Shown piece by piece: positions 48,411 to 56,332 of a stretch of DNA of 64,000 nt. Every line of letters starts with the position of its first letter. Position 1 is the stretch's first letter. The DNA comes from CAYRYU01 sp964428355 (GTDB taxonomy: Bacteria; Muiribacteriota; Ozemobacteria; Ozemobacterales; Ozemobacteraceae). A program made the position numbers and the translations under genes. The DNA is taken from assembly GCA_964428355.1 (NCBI GenBank), contig CAYRYU010000001.1:124001-188000 (forward strand). The letters are read 5' to 3'. Below the pieces are notes generated by a model. The model made no database searches. It was not told the origin of the DNA and worked only from the letters and a program-made list of their open reading frames with translations.

Positions 48411-48659
48411 TCAATGATGACAACTTCCACAGGAATGGGTGGAACAACTTCCGCAGGAGGAGGAATGGGAATGCGAGTGCGGTGCGGAGCCCGTCTCCTT
48501 GTCCCCGCCTCCGCCAATCGTGGAGAAGGACGAAACCTTCTTCGCAACGTTTTTTCCGGAACAGTTTGCGCAGACTATGGTTTTCAGGTCGGTCCTGATG
48601 GAACAAAGAACCTCAAAGGGCTTCTTGCAATCACCACAAAAAAATTCATAGATCGGCAT
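48411..48659 (-). CDS. FmdB-family zinc-ribbon protein with a His/Cys/Ser-rich tail
   Basis: 82 aa. The N-terminal half is the FmdB/CxxC_CxxC_SSSS regulatory zinc ribbon (MPIYEFFCGDCKKPFEVLC, then CANC). The tail from about residue 60 is HSHSHSSSCGSC followed by STHSCGSCHH, a likely metal-binding sequence. FmdB-type proteins are proposed regulators; the role is unproven. A promoter at 48700-48728 and the downstream GTPase suggest a two-gene operon. Confidence 0.85.
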   Translation of the reverse strand: MPIYEFFCGDCKKPFEVLCSIRTDLKTIVCANCSGKNVAKKVSSFSTIGGGGDKETGSAPHSHSHSSSCGSCSTHSCGSCHH

Positions 48660-48699
48660 CTGGAATCCCCCGTGACTTTAAATCGGCGATGAGGTGTGA

Positions 48700-48728
48700 A
48701 TCTTAGCACATGATGATGTCTCCGTCAA
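48700..48728 (-). promoter_or_regulatory. Sigma-70-type promoter of the fmdB-like/GTPase operon
   Basis: Minus strand: -35 TTGACG (48723-48728), 17-bp spacer, -10 TAAGAT (48700-48705), about 40 bp before the FmdB start. Confidence 0.6.
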
Positions 48729-48890
48729 ATCAGGGGTGCCTCCAAAAATTGCGGTACGAGGCGAAAAGAACCGGAAACCGCGGTCCTTCAACCCTGTGAT
48801 CGATTCTTTGCGCACGCAGGGAAAGCCGCCGGGTGCGGCGGATAGATCGGGGCCAAAACGGACTTTACTGGAAAAGTCGTTCCAGGTAGA

Positions 48891-50564
48891 ATGGAAAACA
48901 TGGAAAAGCCCGCGGCAGTACCTCTGGAAAAACTCCAGCAGGCTCTTTCCCAGCCCAACAACGCGATCCGAAAACGCGCGCTGGCGATTATCTTTAACGA
49001 AGCCCGCGTCGAGGCGGCACCTATTCTCGAAGAGTACCTTGGCCGGGAAACGGAGCCCGACCTCCAGGCTCTTGGTTTCAAGGTGCTCAAGAAGCTGCAG
49101 GAGTTCAAGAACCTCGCGGGAAGCGTCCCGACCGAACGGCTACTCGAGCTCCTCCAGTGCAACGATCTGGAGAGCCGGCTTCTTGCCCTTCGGGGGTTGA
49201 TCGACAAACGTTCCTCCCGGATCGCCCAGCTCGTTGCAACGAATTGTACAAAGGAGACCGACCCGGAAGCCCTGGTTCTCGTCTCGGATATCCTTCGCCG
49301 GAACCCCACCCCCCAAACGCTTCCCTCCCTCTTCCACCTGGCAGAAAACCCGAACGAGAAGGTTCGCCAGAACGTGCTGGAGGGTTTCCTGAACATCATC
49401 TTCGGGTGCCTTTATCCCAACGTCCTCAAATCCCTTCTGGATCCCTCGCAACAGATCAAAATGCGGGCGTATCACCTGATAAGCAATGTCAGCCGGGCCA
49501 ACCTTCTCGAAACCCTCGAATTCATGCTTTCCGCCGAAGAGGCTCCCACCCGTCACCTTGCGGGAAAGCTTCTTCCATCATTCCTGGCCCCCGATCTTCT
49601 CCCGATCCTCGAGAAGAACATCGAGCATCCCGATCCCGAAACGAAGGCCTTCTGCAAGCGGGCGGTTTTCATCCTGGCCCAGAAGGGGAACTTCCAGGCA
49701 TCGCAGCTCCTGGAAAAAGCCTCCGGGAAAGCTCCCCGGGCGGAAACCCCCGAAACTGTTTCCGGCTCGGTCCAAGCCGAGACGAAGGAATTCCAGTTCG
49801 CGGAAGGTTTCCCTGATTTCCTCTGCCACCCTCTTCGCGAGCCTCTCCCTTCGGAAGGCCCCGCTTCCGTGATCAACGTCCTGCGGGAAGTTTTCCGGAG
49901 GGTGCACGAACTTCTCGGACGGGCTTTCATCTGCTCCTATTTCTCGCTAGGCTCACGAAATCCTTTCATGGACAGGACTTGTTTCAGGACCATCCAACAG
50001 GGTATCGGCAAGGTGGACCTCGCAAACTTCCTCCGCGTGCTTTCGCCGGCCCTTCCCGACCCCGATGACCCGGTCGATTTTTTTCCCCTGGTCCTGGGTT
50101 CACGCCTCCAAAACGATTTCAATGATCACTTCCTCGATCACATCGGCTCCCTACAGACAAAACTTCGGACCCTGGAGGAGGCCCCGGATGGCCATGCCAA
50201 CCTTCTCAACCCCATTCTTCTTGAAATGGGGAACCTCTTCCAGACCTTGGGCCCGTTGTTGAAGAACCGTCTCGTCGTGAAGTCAACGGACTCCCAGACC
50301 ATGAGGGTCCTTGACCACATGGCCCCAAGCCCTAAACCGGTCGATCCAAGACTCCTTGTCAACTTCGAGATTCCCCTCAATTCCCCGGTGCTGATAAACG
50401 GCAACTCGGGAAAATCCCTTTCCCTGTTCCCGTTCCTGAAATTCGACCAAGAAAAACGGGGAATAGTGAAGAACGATCCCGACGAGCATGATCTCTGGGA
50501 GTATCTTTCCGCCCACAACATTCTGGACAGCTTCATGAATTTCCTTCGGGAGAAATCCACCTGA
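48891..50564 (+). CDS. HEAT-repeat protein with an unassigned C-terminal domain
   Basis: 557 aa (an ATG three codons later is an alternative start). Residues 1-280 are HEAT-like helices (LEEYLGRETEPDLQALGFKV, LVLVSDILRRNP, KVRQNVLEGFLNI, LEKNIEHPDPETKAFCKRAV). A charged linker follows at 285-310. The C-terminal 250 residues (SVINVLREVFRRVHELLGRA, LSPALPDPDDPVDFFPLVLG, SGKSLSLFPFLKFDQEKRG) form a separate domain that I do not recognise. No signal peptide. It stands alone, 112 bp before the DJ-1-like gene. It shares the HEAT theme of the tandem pair at 33-38 kb but is not an obvious paralogue over its length. Confidence 0.75.
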   Translation: MENMEKPAAVPLEKLQQALSQPNNAIRKRALAIIFNEARVEAAPILEEYLGRETEPDLQALGFKVLKKLQEFKNLAGSVPTERLLELLQCNDLESRLLALRGLIDKRSSRIAQLVATNCTKETDPEALVLVSDILRRNPTPQTLPSLFHLAENPNEKVRQNVLEGFLNIIFGCLYPNVLKSLLDPSQQIKMRAYHLISNVSRANLLETLEFMLSAEEAPTRHLAGKLLPSFLAPDLLPILEKNIEHPDPETKAFCKRAVFILAQKGNFQASQLLEKASGKAPRAETPETVSGSVQAETKEFQFAEGFPDFLCHPLREPLPSEGPASVINVLREVFRRVHELLGRAFICSYFSLGSRNPFMDRTCFRTIQQGIGKVDLANFLRVLSPALPDPDDPVDFFPLVLGSRLQNDFNDHFLDHIGSLQTKLRTLEEAPDGHANLLNPILLEMGNLFQTLGPLLKNRLVVKSTDSQTMRVLDHMAPSPKPVDPRLLVNFEIPLNSPVLINGNSGKSLSLFPFLKFDQEKRGIVKNDPDEHDLWEYLSAHNILDSFMNFLREKST

Positions 50565-50676
50565 GATTTCCCCCCTCCGGAAAGCCCCGGAAAAGCTCCG
50601 GAACCAATCCGGGACGTCTCGTTCATGGCTGAGGGTTGACTCCCGGGAAAGAAAGACGAGCGACAAGGAGATCTTC

Positions 50677-51324
50677 ATGGGAAAAATCAGACCTCGTTTC
50701 ATCCCCCTCTTTCTGGCCTTGGCTCTCACCCTTGCTCTTACCGGCCCCCAACGCGCCTTTCCCCAAGAGCCTCCCCCCGTTTCCTCATCGGCGCGACACT
50801 TCGCGCTTGTAATCGCTCCGGAGAATTTCCGGGACGAGGAACTGTTCGTTCCCCTCGAAGCGTTGAAAAAGGCCGGGATTTCGACCCTCGTCGCAAGCAC
50901 CCGCAAGGGACCCTGCGCCGGAATGTTGGGGGGAACCGCAGAGGCCGAGACTGAAATCGCGAGCCTTTCCCCGGACAATCTCCTGGGAATCGCCGTGATC
51001 GGCGGAACCGGCTCGAAAGCCCACCTCTGGGACTCCTCTCCTCTAAGAAAGCTCATCCAGGAAGTTTTCGGCTCGGGAAAACCAGTGGGGGCGATCTGCC
51101 TTTCTCCGGTCGTGCTGGCAAGGGCCGGGATCCTGAAGGGGAAAACCGCGACCGTGTGGAAGGACGATGCGACGGTCGGTGAACTCACGAAGGGTGAAGC
51201 CTCCTTCGTCGGGGAACCCTGCGTTTCCGACGGCCAGGTCGTCACCGCGAACGGTCCCGCCGCCGCCGGGGATTTCGCGAAAGCGCTGATCGCCCTTCTC
51301 GCCAAAGAAGGCAAATCAAGGTAG
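50677..51324 (+). CDS. Exported DJ-1/PfpI-family protein
   Basis: 215 aa. The first 30 residues form a signal peptide (FLALALTLALTGPQRAFPQ, cleavage near AFP-QE). The mature part is a DJ-1/PfpI fold: ALVIAPENFRDEELFVPL, then the nucleophile-elbow region GAICLSPVVLARAG with C141 as predicted nucleophile. Most family members are cytosolic, so export is noteworthy. A good AAGGAG site precedes the ATG. Reaction unknown (the family includes proteases, glyoxalases and chaperones). Confidence 0.8.
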   Translation: MGKIRPRFIPLFLALALTLALTGPQRAFPQEPPPVSSSARHFALVIAPENFRDEELFVPLEALKKAGISTLVASTRKGPCAGMLGGTAEAETEIASLSPDNLLGIAVIGGTGSKAHLWDSSPLRKLIQEVFGSGKPVGAICLSPVVLARAGILKGKTATVWKDDATVGELTKGEASFVGEPCVSDGQVVTANGPAAAGDFAKALIALLAKEGKSR

Positions 51325-51332
51325 CCGACGGG

Positions 51333-52856
51333 TCAGAGACCGTACTTCTCGATCTTGGCCCGAAGAGTGTTCCGGGTTATCCCGAGGTAACTGGCGGTCT
51401 GGACCTGGTTACCTTTGAACATGGCAAGCGACTGCACCAGCAGCTCGCGTTCCACCGCCGACAGGACCCGGTCGTGGGCAAACCCCGAGATGCTTTCCTT
51501 GAGGCAACTCGAGACGTAGGACTTGATCTGTCCCTCTTGGGGATCCCCCGCAGAGATGGGGGTCCCTATCATCGTTCCGGGTTTTGCGGGGGGCTGGGGG
51601 GCGTGCGGTTCCTGGACTTGGGAAGGGGGAACCCCGAGAGCCCCCGGAGACGAGCTCGGAGTCACGATCGGAACCGGAACGGATTTCGGCGGTTCCCGGA
51701 CTTCCGCGGGGAGGTGCTCGGGAAGGATGGTCTGATCCCGGCCAAGGGTGTAGGATTGTTCGATGACGTTCCTCAGCTCCCGGACATTTCCCGGCCAGCG
51801 ATAGGCGCAGAGCATGGCGATGCTCTCCTCCGAGAGGGTCTTCGGGCTGCCTTTCCGCTGCGATGCCATCTGTGACATGAAAAAGTGGGCCAGGAGAGGA
51901 ATATCCTCAACGCGGGTTCGAAGGGGGGGAAGGATGATCTCGATGACCTTGATCCGGTGGAAGAGATCTTCCCTGAACCTCCCTTCCTGGATCGCCTTGC
52001 GGAGATCCTTGTTCGTGGCGGCAATGATCCGGACGTTGACTTTAATACGCTTGTTTCCCCCGACCCGGACGATCTCCCTTTCCTCGAGAACCCGCAGAAG
52101 GTTGGCCTGCATCTCGAGGCTCATATCCCCGATCTCGTCCAGGAACAGGGTTCCACCCTGGGCGAGTTCGAAAACGCCCGACTTGGACTGTGCCGCGCCG
52201 GTGAAAGCCCCCTTCTCGTAACCGAACAACTCCGATTCCATAAGGCTTTCGGAAATCGCGGTACAGTTTATCGGCCAGAACGGTTTCGAGGAGCGGTTGG
52301 AGTTCTCGTGGATGGCTTTCGCGACGAGCTCCTTGCCTGAACCGGACTCACCGGTAACCAGGACCGTTACGTCCTCGGCGGAAACTTTGCCGATCAGCTT
52401 GTACACTTCCTGCATCGCGGGGCTGTTTCCCTTCAGGCCCCCGGTGTTCGAAATCTGCGGATCGGAAACCGATTCCACCGCTCCGTCCTGCGTTTTGAGG
52501 CTTTTTGAGATGAGGAGCATGCATTCGTCGATGTTGAAGGGCTTGCTGAGGAACTCATAGGCACCCAGCTTCATCGCGGTGACGGTGGTTTCCATGTCGG
52601 TGTAGGCGGTCATGACGATGACCTGGGCATCGGGCTTCAGTTCCTTGATCCCTTTGAGAACCTGCAACCCATCCATCTCCGGCATCCGGATATCCAGGAT
52701 CGTCAGGTGCGGGTTCAACTCCTGGAACATCGCGAGACCCTTGGTCCCCGTTTCGGCGAGGCCCACCTGATACCCCGCCTTCTGAAGGGCTTTCTCGAAT
52801 GCCCAGCGAACGCTGTGCTCATCGTCGATCACGAGGATCCTGTGGGGTTGGGTCAT
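51333..52856 (-). CDS. Sigma-54-dependent NtrC-family response regulator
   Basis: 507 aa, starting at the ATG 52854-52856 (MTQPHRILVIDDEHSVRWAF). The upstream open frame belongs to the overlapping gene. Receiver domain: D11, D12 and phospho-acceptor D55 (TILDIRMPEMDG), T83, K105. The AAA+ domain has GESGSGKE (Walker A), the sigma-54-contact loop GAFTGA and GGTLFLDEIGDM (Walker B). A Pro-rich linker precedes a Fis-type DNA-binding helix-turn-helix (NQVQTASYLGITRNTLRAKI). It overlaps the RNase Z-like gene by 4 bp (ATGA) and is the last gene of the operon. No partner histidine kinase is in the window. Possible targets: pilus or operon genes. Confidence 0.93.
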   Translation of the reverse strand: MTQPHRILVIDDEHSVRWAFEKALQKAGYQVGLAETGTKGLAMFQELNPHLTILDIRMPEMDGLQVLKGIKELKPDAQVIVMTAYTDMETTVTAMKLGAYEFLSKPFNIDECMLLISKSLKTQDGAVESVSDPQISNTGGLKGNSPAMQEVYKLIGKVSAEDVTVLVTGESGSGKELVAKAIHENSNRSSKPFWPINCTAISESLMESELFGYEKGAFTGAAQSKSGVFELAQGGTLFLDEIGDMSLEMQANLLRVLEEREIVRVGGNKRIKVNVRIIAATNKDLRKAIQEGRFREDLFHRIKVIEIILPPLRTRVEDIPLLAHFFMSQMASQRKGSPKTLSEESIAMLCAYRWPGNVRELRNVIEQSYTLGRDQTILPEHLPAEVREPPKSVPVPIVTPSSSPGALGVPPSQVQEPHAPQPPAKPGTMIGTPISAGDPQEGQIKSYVSSCLKESISGFAHDRVLSAVERELLVQSLAMFKGNQVQTASYLGITRNTLRAKIEKYGL

Positions 52857-53827
52857 TGATTCGCCTCCTCGTAGGGTTCGCCAACCTCCGTCCCGCCTTC
52901 CGGCTCTTCCTGCGAATCCCGGTCGGCGCGGCTCCGGAATCCCGAACCGAGGGGGTCGAGAAACCTGTCTCCGAAAAGCACCAGAACACGTGCCTCGCAG
53001 CCCTTCCTGCGACAGGCCTGGAGGACCGCGTTCCGCACCTCCTCCGAGGTATAGCGCAGCGAAACATGGAAAAGCAGCGCTGCCTTGGCCTCCGCGGCTA
53101 TCACGGTGTCGAGGACCTCGTCGAGAACGGAATGTTGTTGGAAGTTCCGCTCGTCGTCCTCGGTCTTCATGTAGGTGCACTCGTGGCAGAGAAAATGACT
53201 CCCGCGGACCGAATCGGGGGAGATGGGCCTGGAATCGCCCCCGTAGGTGAAGATCGTCTGTTCGAAAAGCTCCGCGACCTGTTCCTTTCCGACCTTCCAG
53301 ATGGCGGAATTGATCTCAGCCTGCGACAATCCCACGAACTCCGGTTTCAGCCTTCGGCGCATCTCGATGATGTTGAACCCCAGGCTGAGTTGCTTGTGGG
53401 AATGCTGCGTCCGGAAGGTGCGAAGGAAAATCTTCCCCCGCTTGTCGTCGATCTCGATCCGTTCCCCCGCCTCGATCGGCTTCCAGATCAGGTCGAAGGA
53501 AAGCTCACTCTGCGTCTGGGCGAGGTAATTCTTCATTATGTCGAGAAGGGTGTTGTTCCTGGGATAATGGATCACGAGCGGAGCCGTCTGGTCGCCCGCC
53601 CCGAGGTTCCGAATGTTGATGAGGTTCACTAGCCCGGCGATGTGGTCAGCGTGACCATGGGACAGGAAAACCTTGCGGATCCCGAAAACCCTGTTCAGAA
53701 GGTTGGTGGCGACTCCCTCCCCGGCGTCGAAAAGGATGTTGAACCGGCGGTGGTAGAGCCAGGTCGAGAAGAGCGCCCGCGAAAAACCCTTCAGCTGATC
53801 CTGGAGGGGGAAGGTAGGTCGGTTCAT
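52853..53827 (-). CDS. Ribonuclease Z-like metallo-beta-lactamase-fold hydrolase
   Basis: 324 aa from the ATG 53825-53827, which overlaps the pilT stop (ATGA). It carries the metal-binding motif FLSHGHADHIAGL and the distal LLFHVSLRYTSEEV, close to the RNase Z C-terminal motif HFSxRY. RNase Z matures tRNA 3' ends, but here the enzyme is 324 aa with a Glu-rich tail and lies inside a pilus/AAA operon. It could act on RNA or on another phosphoester. Spacing on both sides (two 4-bp overlaps) shows it is tightly coupled to pilT and the response regulator. Confidence 0.8.
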   Translation of the reverse strand: MNRPTFPLQDQLKGFSRALFSTWLYHRRFNILFDAGEGVATNLLNRVFGIRKVFLSHGHADHIAGLVNLINIRNLGAGDQTAPLVIHYPRNNTLLDIMKNYLAQTQSELSFDLIWKPIEAGERIEIDDKRGKIFLRTFRTQHSHKQLSLGFNIIEMRRRLKPEFVGLSQAEINSAIWKVGKEQVAELFEQTIFTYGGDSRPISPDSVRGSHFLCHECTYMKTEDDERNFQQHSVLDEVLDTVIAAEAKAALLFHVSLRYTSEEVRNAVLQACRRKGCEARVLVLFGDRFLDPLGSGFRSRADRDSQEEPEGGTEVGEPYEEANQ

Positions 53828-54750
53828 CAGAGTTCCTTGAATGCGGCGGGGTTCTTCGCCTTCGAGAGGGCAACGTCGTAGGCGATCATACCCTGTTGGT
53901 ACAGGGCCTTTAGGCACCGGTCCATGCTCTGCATCCCGAACTCGCTTCCGGTCTGGATGAAGGTATCCAGCTGCGTGATCTTGTTCTCCCTGATGAGCCG
54001 CCTGACGGCCGGTGTGGCGACCAGAAGCTCGTATGCCAGCACCCGGCCCTTCTTTTCGACCGTGGGAAGAAGCTGCTGGGAGATGATCCCCTGGAGGGAG
54101 TTGGCCAGCTGGATCCGGATCTGCTCCTGTTGGTGGGGAGGAAACACGTCCACGATCCGGTCGATGGTCTGCTGGGCGTCGCTCGTATGGAGTGTCGCGA
54201 TCACGAGGTGGCCCGTTTCCGCGGCGGTTATTGCCGTCGAGATGGTTTCCAGGTCNNNNNNNNNNNNNNNNNNNNNNNNNNNNNNNNNNNNNNNNNNNNN
54301 NNNNNNNNNNNNNNNNNNNNNNNNNNNNNNNNNNNNNNNNNNNNNNNNNNNNNNNACGAGAAGAAGACCGTTCGGACGCCGGGAAAGCTCGACAGCGGCT
54401 TCCGAAAGGCCGAGCTCCTCGAGCGACTTGATCTGGGGAGCGACGATCCGGAAAGAACCCTCGACGAATCCCTTTTCCCGGAAGACGTTGACCCTGAACC
54501 TTCCCAGGTTCGCGATCGAGAGCGACAGGTCGAGCTCCCAGTCCTGGTTGAACTTCGCGATCTGATCCTGGTTCAGGATCGAGAAGATCAACTCCTGGGT
54601 GGTTTCGGGATCCAGGTTGTCGAAGGGAAGAGTGATTATCTCACCGTGGATCCTTGCAGCAGGGGGAAGCCCAACGGAAAGATGCAGGTCGGAAGCATGC
54701 TTGTCGAGGCATACCTGGAGCAATTGCGGAAGGGTTAGAGCCTGGATCAT
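53827..54750 (-). CDS. pilT: Type IV pilus retraction ATPase PilT (interrupted by an assembly gap)
   Basis: Hexameric ATPase powering pilus retraction. Visible N-terminus (ALTLPQLLQVCLDKHASDLH, LPPAARIHGEI) and C-terminal ATPase core (AITAAETGHLVIATLHTSDA with the His box, IISQQLLPTVEKKGRVLAYE, and the PilT-type AVRRLIRENKITQLDTFIQT). The 100-N gap (54256-54355) replaces the Walker A and Asp-box region. Normal PilT is about 350-370 aa, so the true missing piece is probably nearer 250 nt. N- and C-terminal parts are in the same frame only because of the placeholder length. Start: ATG 54748-54750, 24 bp after the DUF2997 stop. Confidence 0.92.
   Translation of the reverse strand: MIQALTLPQLLQVCLDKHASDLHLSVGLPPAARIHGEIITLPFDNLDPETTQELIFSILNQDQIAKFNQDWELDLSLSIANLGRFRVNVFREKGFVEGSFRIVAPQIKSLEELGLSEAAVELSRRPNGLLLXXXXXXXXXXXXXXXXXXXXXXXXXXXXXXXXXXDLETISTAITAAETGHLVIATLHTSDAQQTIDRIVDVFPPHQQEQIRIQLANSLQGIISQQLLPTVEKKGRVLAYELLVATPAVRRLIRENKITQLDTFIQTGSEFGMQSMDRCLKALYQQGMIAYDVALSKAKNPAAFKEL
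54256..54355. other. Assembly gap (100 N) inside pilT
   Basis: A run of 100 N of placeholder length. Flanks are not duplicated, so sequence is truly missing. Comparison with usual PilT suggests about 85 codons (the Walker A region) are absent. Confidence 0.95.
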
Positions 54751-54774
54751 CGGGTTCCCCCTGTTTCTCCAGAA

Positions 54775-54978
54775 TCAGGATTTGACCCGATCCTGGTTCT
54801 GGTCATCTACGTTCGCGGTGAAATACTCCGTGGTGTATTTCTTGTCTTTCACCTGGGCGTTGAGAATCTCCTGGATCATCTTGATGTATTGATCGCAGGC
54901 CTTTCCAAACCCTTCGAGGTGCAGGTCGACCTTGCCGTCGGGAAGGATCTTGATCTCGATCTCCTGTTTCTTCGTCAT
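54775..54978 (-). CDS. DUF2997 protein
   Basis: 67 aa from the ATG 54976-54978, which overlaps the stop of the TPR gene (ATGA). The pattern EIEIKILPDGKVDLHLEGFG followed by KACDQY and the C-terminal TTEYF matches the DUF2997 family (I-x-P-D-G-x-V ... G-x-x-C ... T-x-E-Y). In cyanobacteria this family is often encoded next to DUF1257 (Ycf35). No biochemical role is known to me. Located between the TPR gene and pilT in the same operon. Confidence 0.85.
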   Translation of the reverse strand: MTKKQEIEIKILPDGKVDLHLEGFGKACDQYIKMIQEILNAQVKDKKYTTEYFTANVDDQNQDRVKS

Positions 54979-55802
54979 CCCTTGAACACTCCTTTTATCA
55001 GGGATTTCAACCATCCGAAAATCTTCTCCGAGGTTCCCATGTTGGCGGTCTCGTTCATGGCCCTGGAGTACTTGTGGTTGTGGGGAGAAAGCTTCTGCGC
55101 CTTCTCGAAGGAAAAGGCCGCCTCACCCGTGAAACCTAGTTCCATCTGGATCTTCCCCTGCTCATACCAGACTTCCGCCAGATCGGGCTGGACCGAAAGG
55201 ACTTTCTTGAAAAGGGGAACCGCCTTTTCGGGCTGGGAGACCCTGGAATAGGCTTCCGCCACCTTCAAAAGGACCATCCAGTCGTTGGGGGCGGATTCGC
55301 GGCCCTTCACCATGCAGAACTCGGCGTTGGAGGATCCCGAAAGGGCCAGAATCTCGCCCCGTGCGACCCAGAAGAACCAGCCCACCTTCTCGTGCTTCAT
55401 CGCGCCGTCCGAGAAGGCGATCGCTTCAGGGATGTTCCCGACGCGGGCGAGAGCGAGGGCACGGGCGCTGATAACGTCGGCGTTCTTGGGGAAAAGCTTC
55501 TGCGCCTTCGTAGCCCATGTCAGAGCCTCGGGGTTCTCTCCCAGATCGAGCAGGCAGCGCAACTGACCCGCCCAGGCGGCTTCCACGTTGGGATCGAGGC
55601 CCAGGGTCTTGCTGTAGAACTTGAGAGCCTTTTCGTAATCCAGCTTCCGATAATGCTCGTCCGCGATCTGGAGGACCTGCCGCGGATCGGCCATGTCGAC
55701 GCCCGGGGCGTCCCTGTCCTCGTCGGGAGGCTTGGGAGCCCCCGCCCCAACGGGTTTCGGGGCTTTCGGATCATCGAACTCGAGCCATTTGAAGCGACTC
55801 AC
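54975..55802 (-). CDS. TPR protein of the Ycf46-like operon
   Basis: 275 aa, GTG start at 55800-55802. A Pro/Asp-rich N-terminus (residues 1-40) is followed by TPR units from about residue 45 (ADEHYRKLDYEKALKFYSKT, WVARGEILALSG, SQPEKAVPLFKKVLSVQPDL, KIQMELGFTGEAAFSFEKAQ). No signal peptide. It may bridge the AAA ATPase and other operon products. Located between DUF1257 and DUF2997 genes with a 29-bp gap and a 4-bp overlap. Confidence 0.82.
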   Translation of the reverse strand: MSRFKWLEFDDPKAPKPVGAGAPKPPDEDRDAPGVDMADPRQVLQIADEHYRKLDYEKALKFYSKTLGLDPNVEAAWAGQLRCLLDLGENPEALTWATKAQKLFPKNADVISARALALARVGNIPEAIAFSDGAMKHEKVGWFFWVARGEILALSGSSNAEFCMVKGRESAPNDWMVLLKVAEAYSRVSQPEKAVPLFKKVLSVQPDLAEVWYEQGKIQMELGFTGEAAFSFEKAQKLSPHNHKYSRAMNETANMGTSEKIFGWLKSLIKGVFKG

Positions 55803-55831
55803 GAAGGGATTCCTTTTCCTGCGGTACCCGT

Positions 55832-56293
55832 TCAGGGACCTTTCTTGACGGTAAGCCGGATCGTCCGGTCCTGTTCGACCTTCTCCTGGACGACCTTGAA
55901 ACCTTTCTTCTTCAGCTCCTTGGAAAGCTTCTCATAGGCATACTGCTGGGCGATCCGGTTCAGGAGATCCTTGCCAAGGACCTCGAGCTCGGCCTTGGAC
56001 TTCCCCTTCCCGTCGACCCTCATGAGACACTCTCCCCGTCCGGTCTTTCGGAACATCACATGGAAACCCTTCCCCTCGAGGGTAAGGAAATCCCCTTCGT
56101 CGACCGTGGAAGCCAACCCGTGGGAGTTGGGAACCCCCACCTCGACGCTCGTTTCCTGATCGACCTTGGATTCGTCCTCGGCGGTGAGGGAGCCGACCGC
56201 GGAAAGCCCCAGGGCCGCGCCGGCAACCGCCGCGGCCGCAACGAAAGCGGGACCTCCCATCAACATTGGAACCATCACGACGAATGCCGACAT
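55832..56293 (-). CDS. DUF1257 (Ycf35-like) protein with a hydrophobic N-terminus
   Basis: 153 aa. The C-terminal half fits DUF1257/Ycf35: LEGKGFHVMFRKTGRGECLM, then LNRIAQQYAYEKLSKELKKK and GFKVVQEKVEQDRTIRL. Unlike cyanobacterial Ycf35, residues 1-35 are hydrophobic and Ala/Gly-rich (VAAAAVAGAALGLSAVG), perhaps a membrane-associating segment replacing the usual N-terminal region. Function unknown in the family. It lies 39 bp after the AAA ATPase gene. Confidence 0.82.
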   Translation of the reverse strand: MSAFVVMVPMLMGGPAFVAAAAVAGAALGLSAVGSLTAEDESKVDQETSVEVGVPNSHGLASTVDEGDFLTLEGKGFHVMFRKTGRGECLMRVDGKGKSKAELEVLGKDLLNRIAQQYAYEKLSKELKKKGFKVVQEKVEQDRTIRLTVKKGP

Positions 56294-56332
56294 CTCTTCC
56301 CCCTTCTCAGTTCTTGCTTGTCAGGGAACCCA

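Noticed and set aside
52857..53180. N-terminal extension of the response regulator
   Set aside because: It overlaps the RNase Z-like gene in another frame; the ATG at 52856 begins a complete receiver domain and forms an ATGA overlap.
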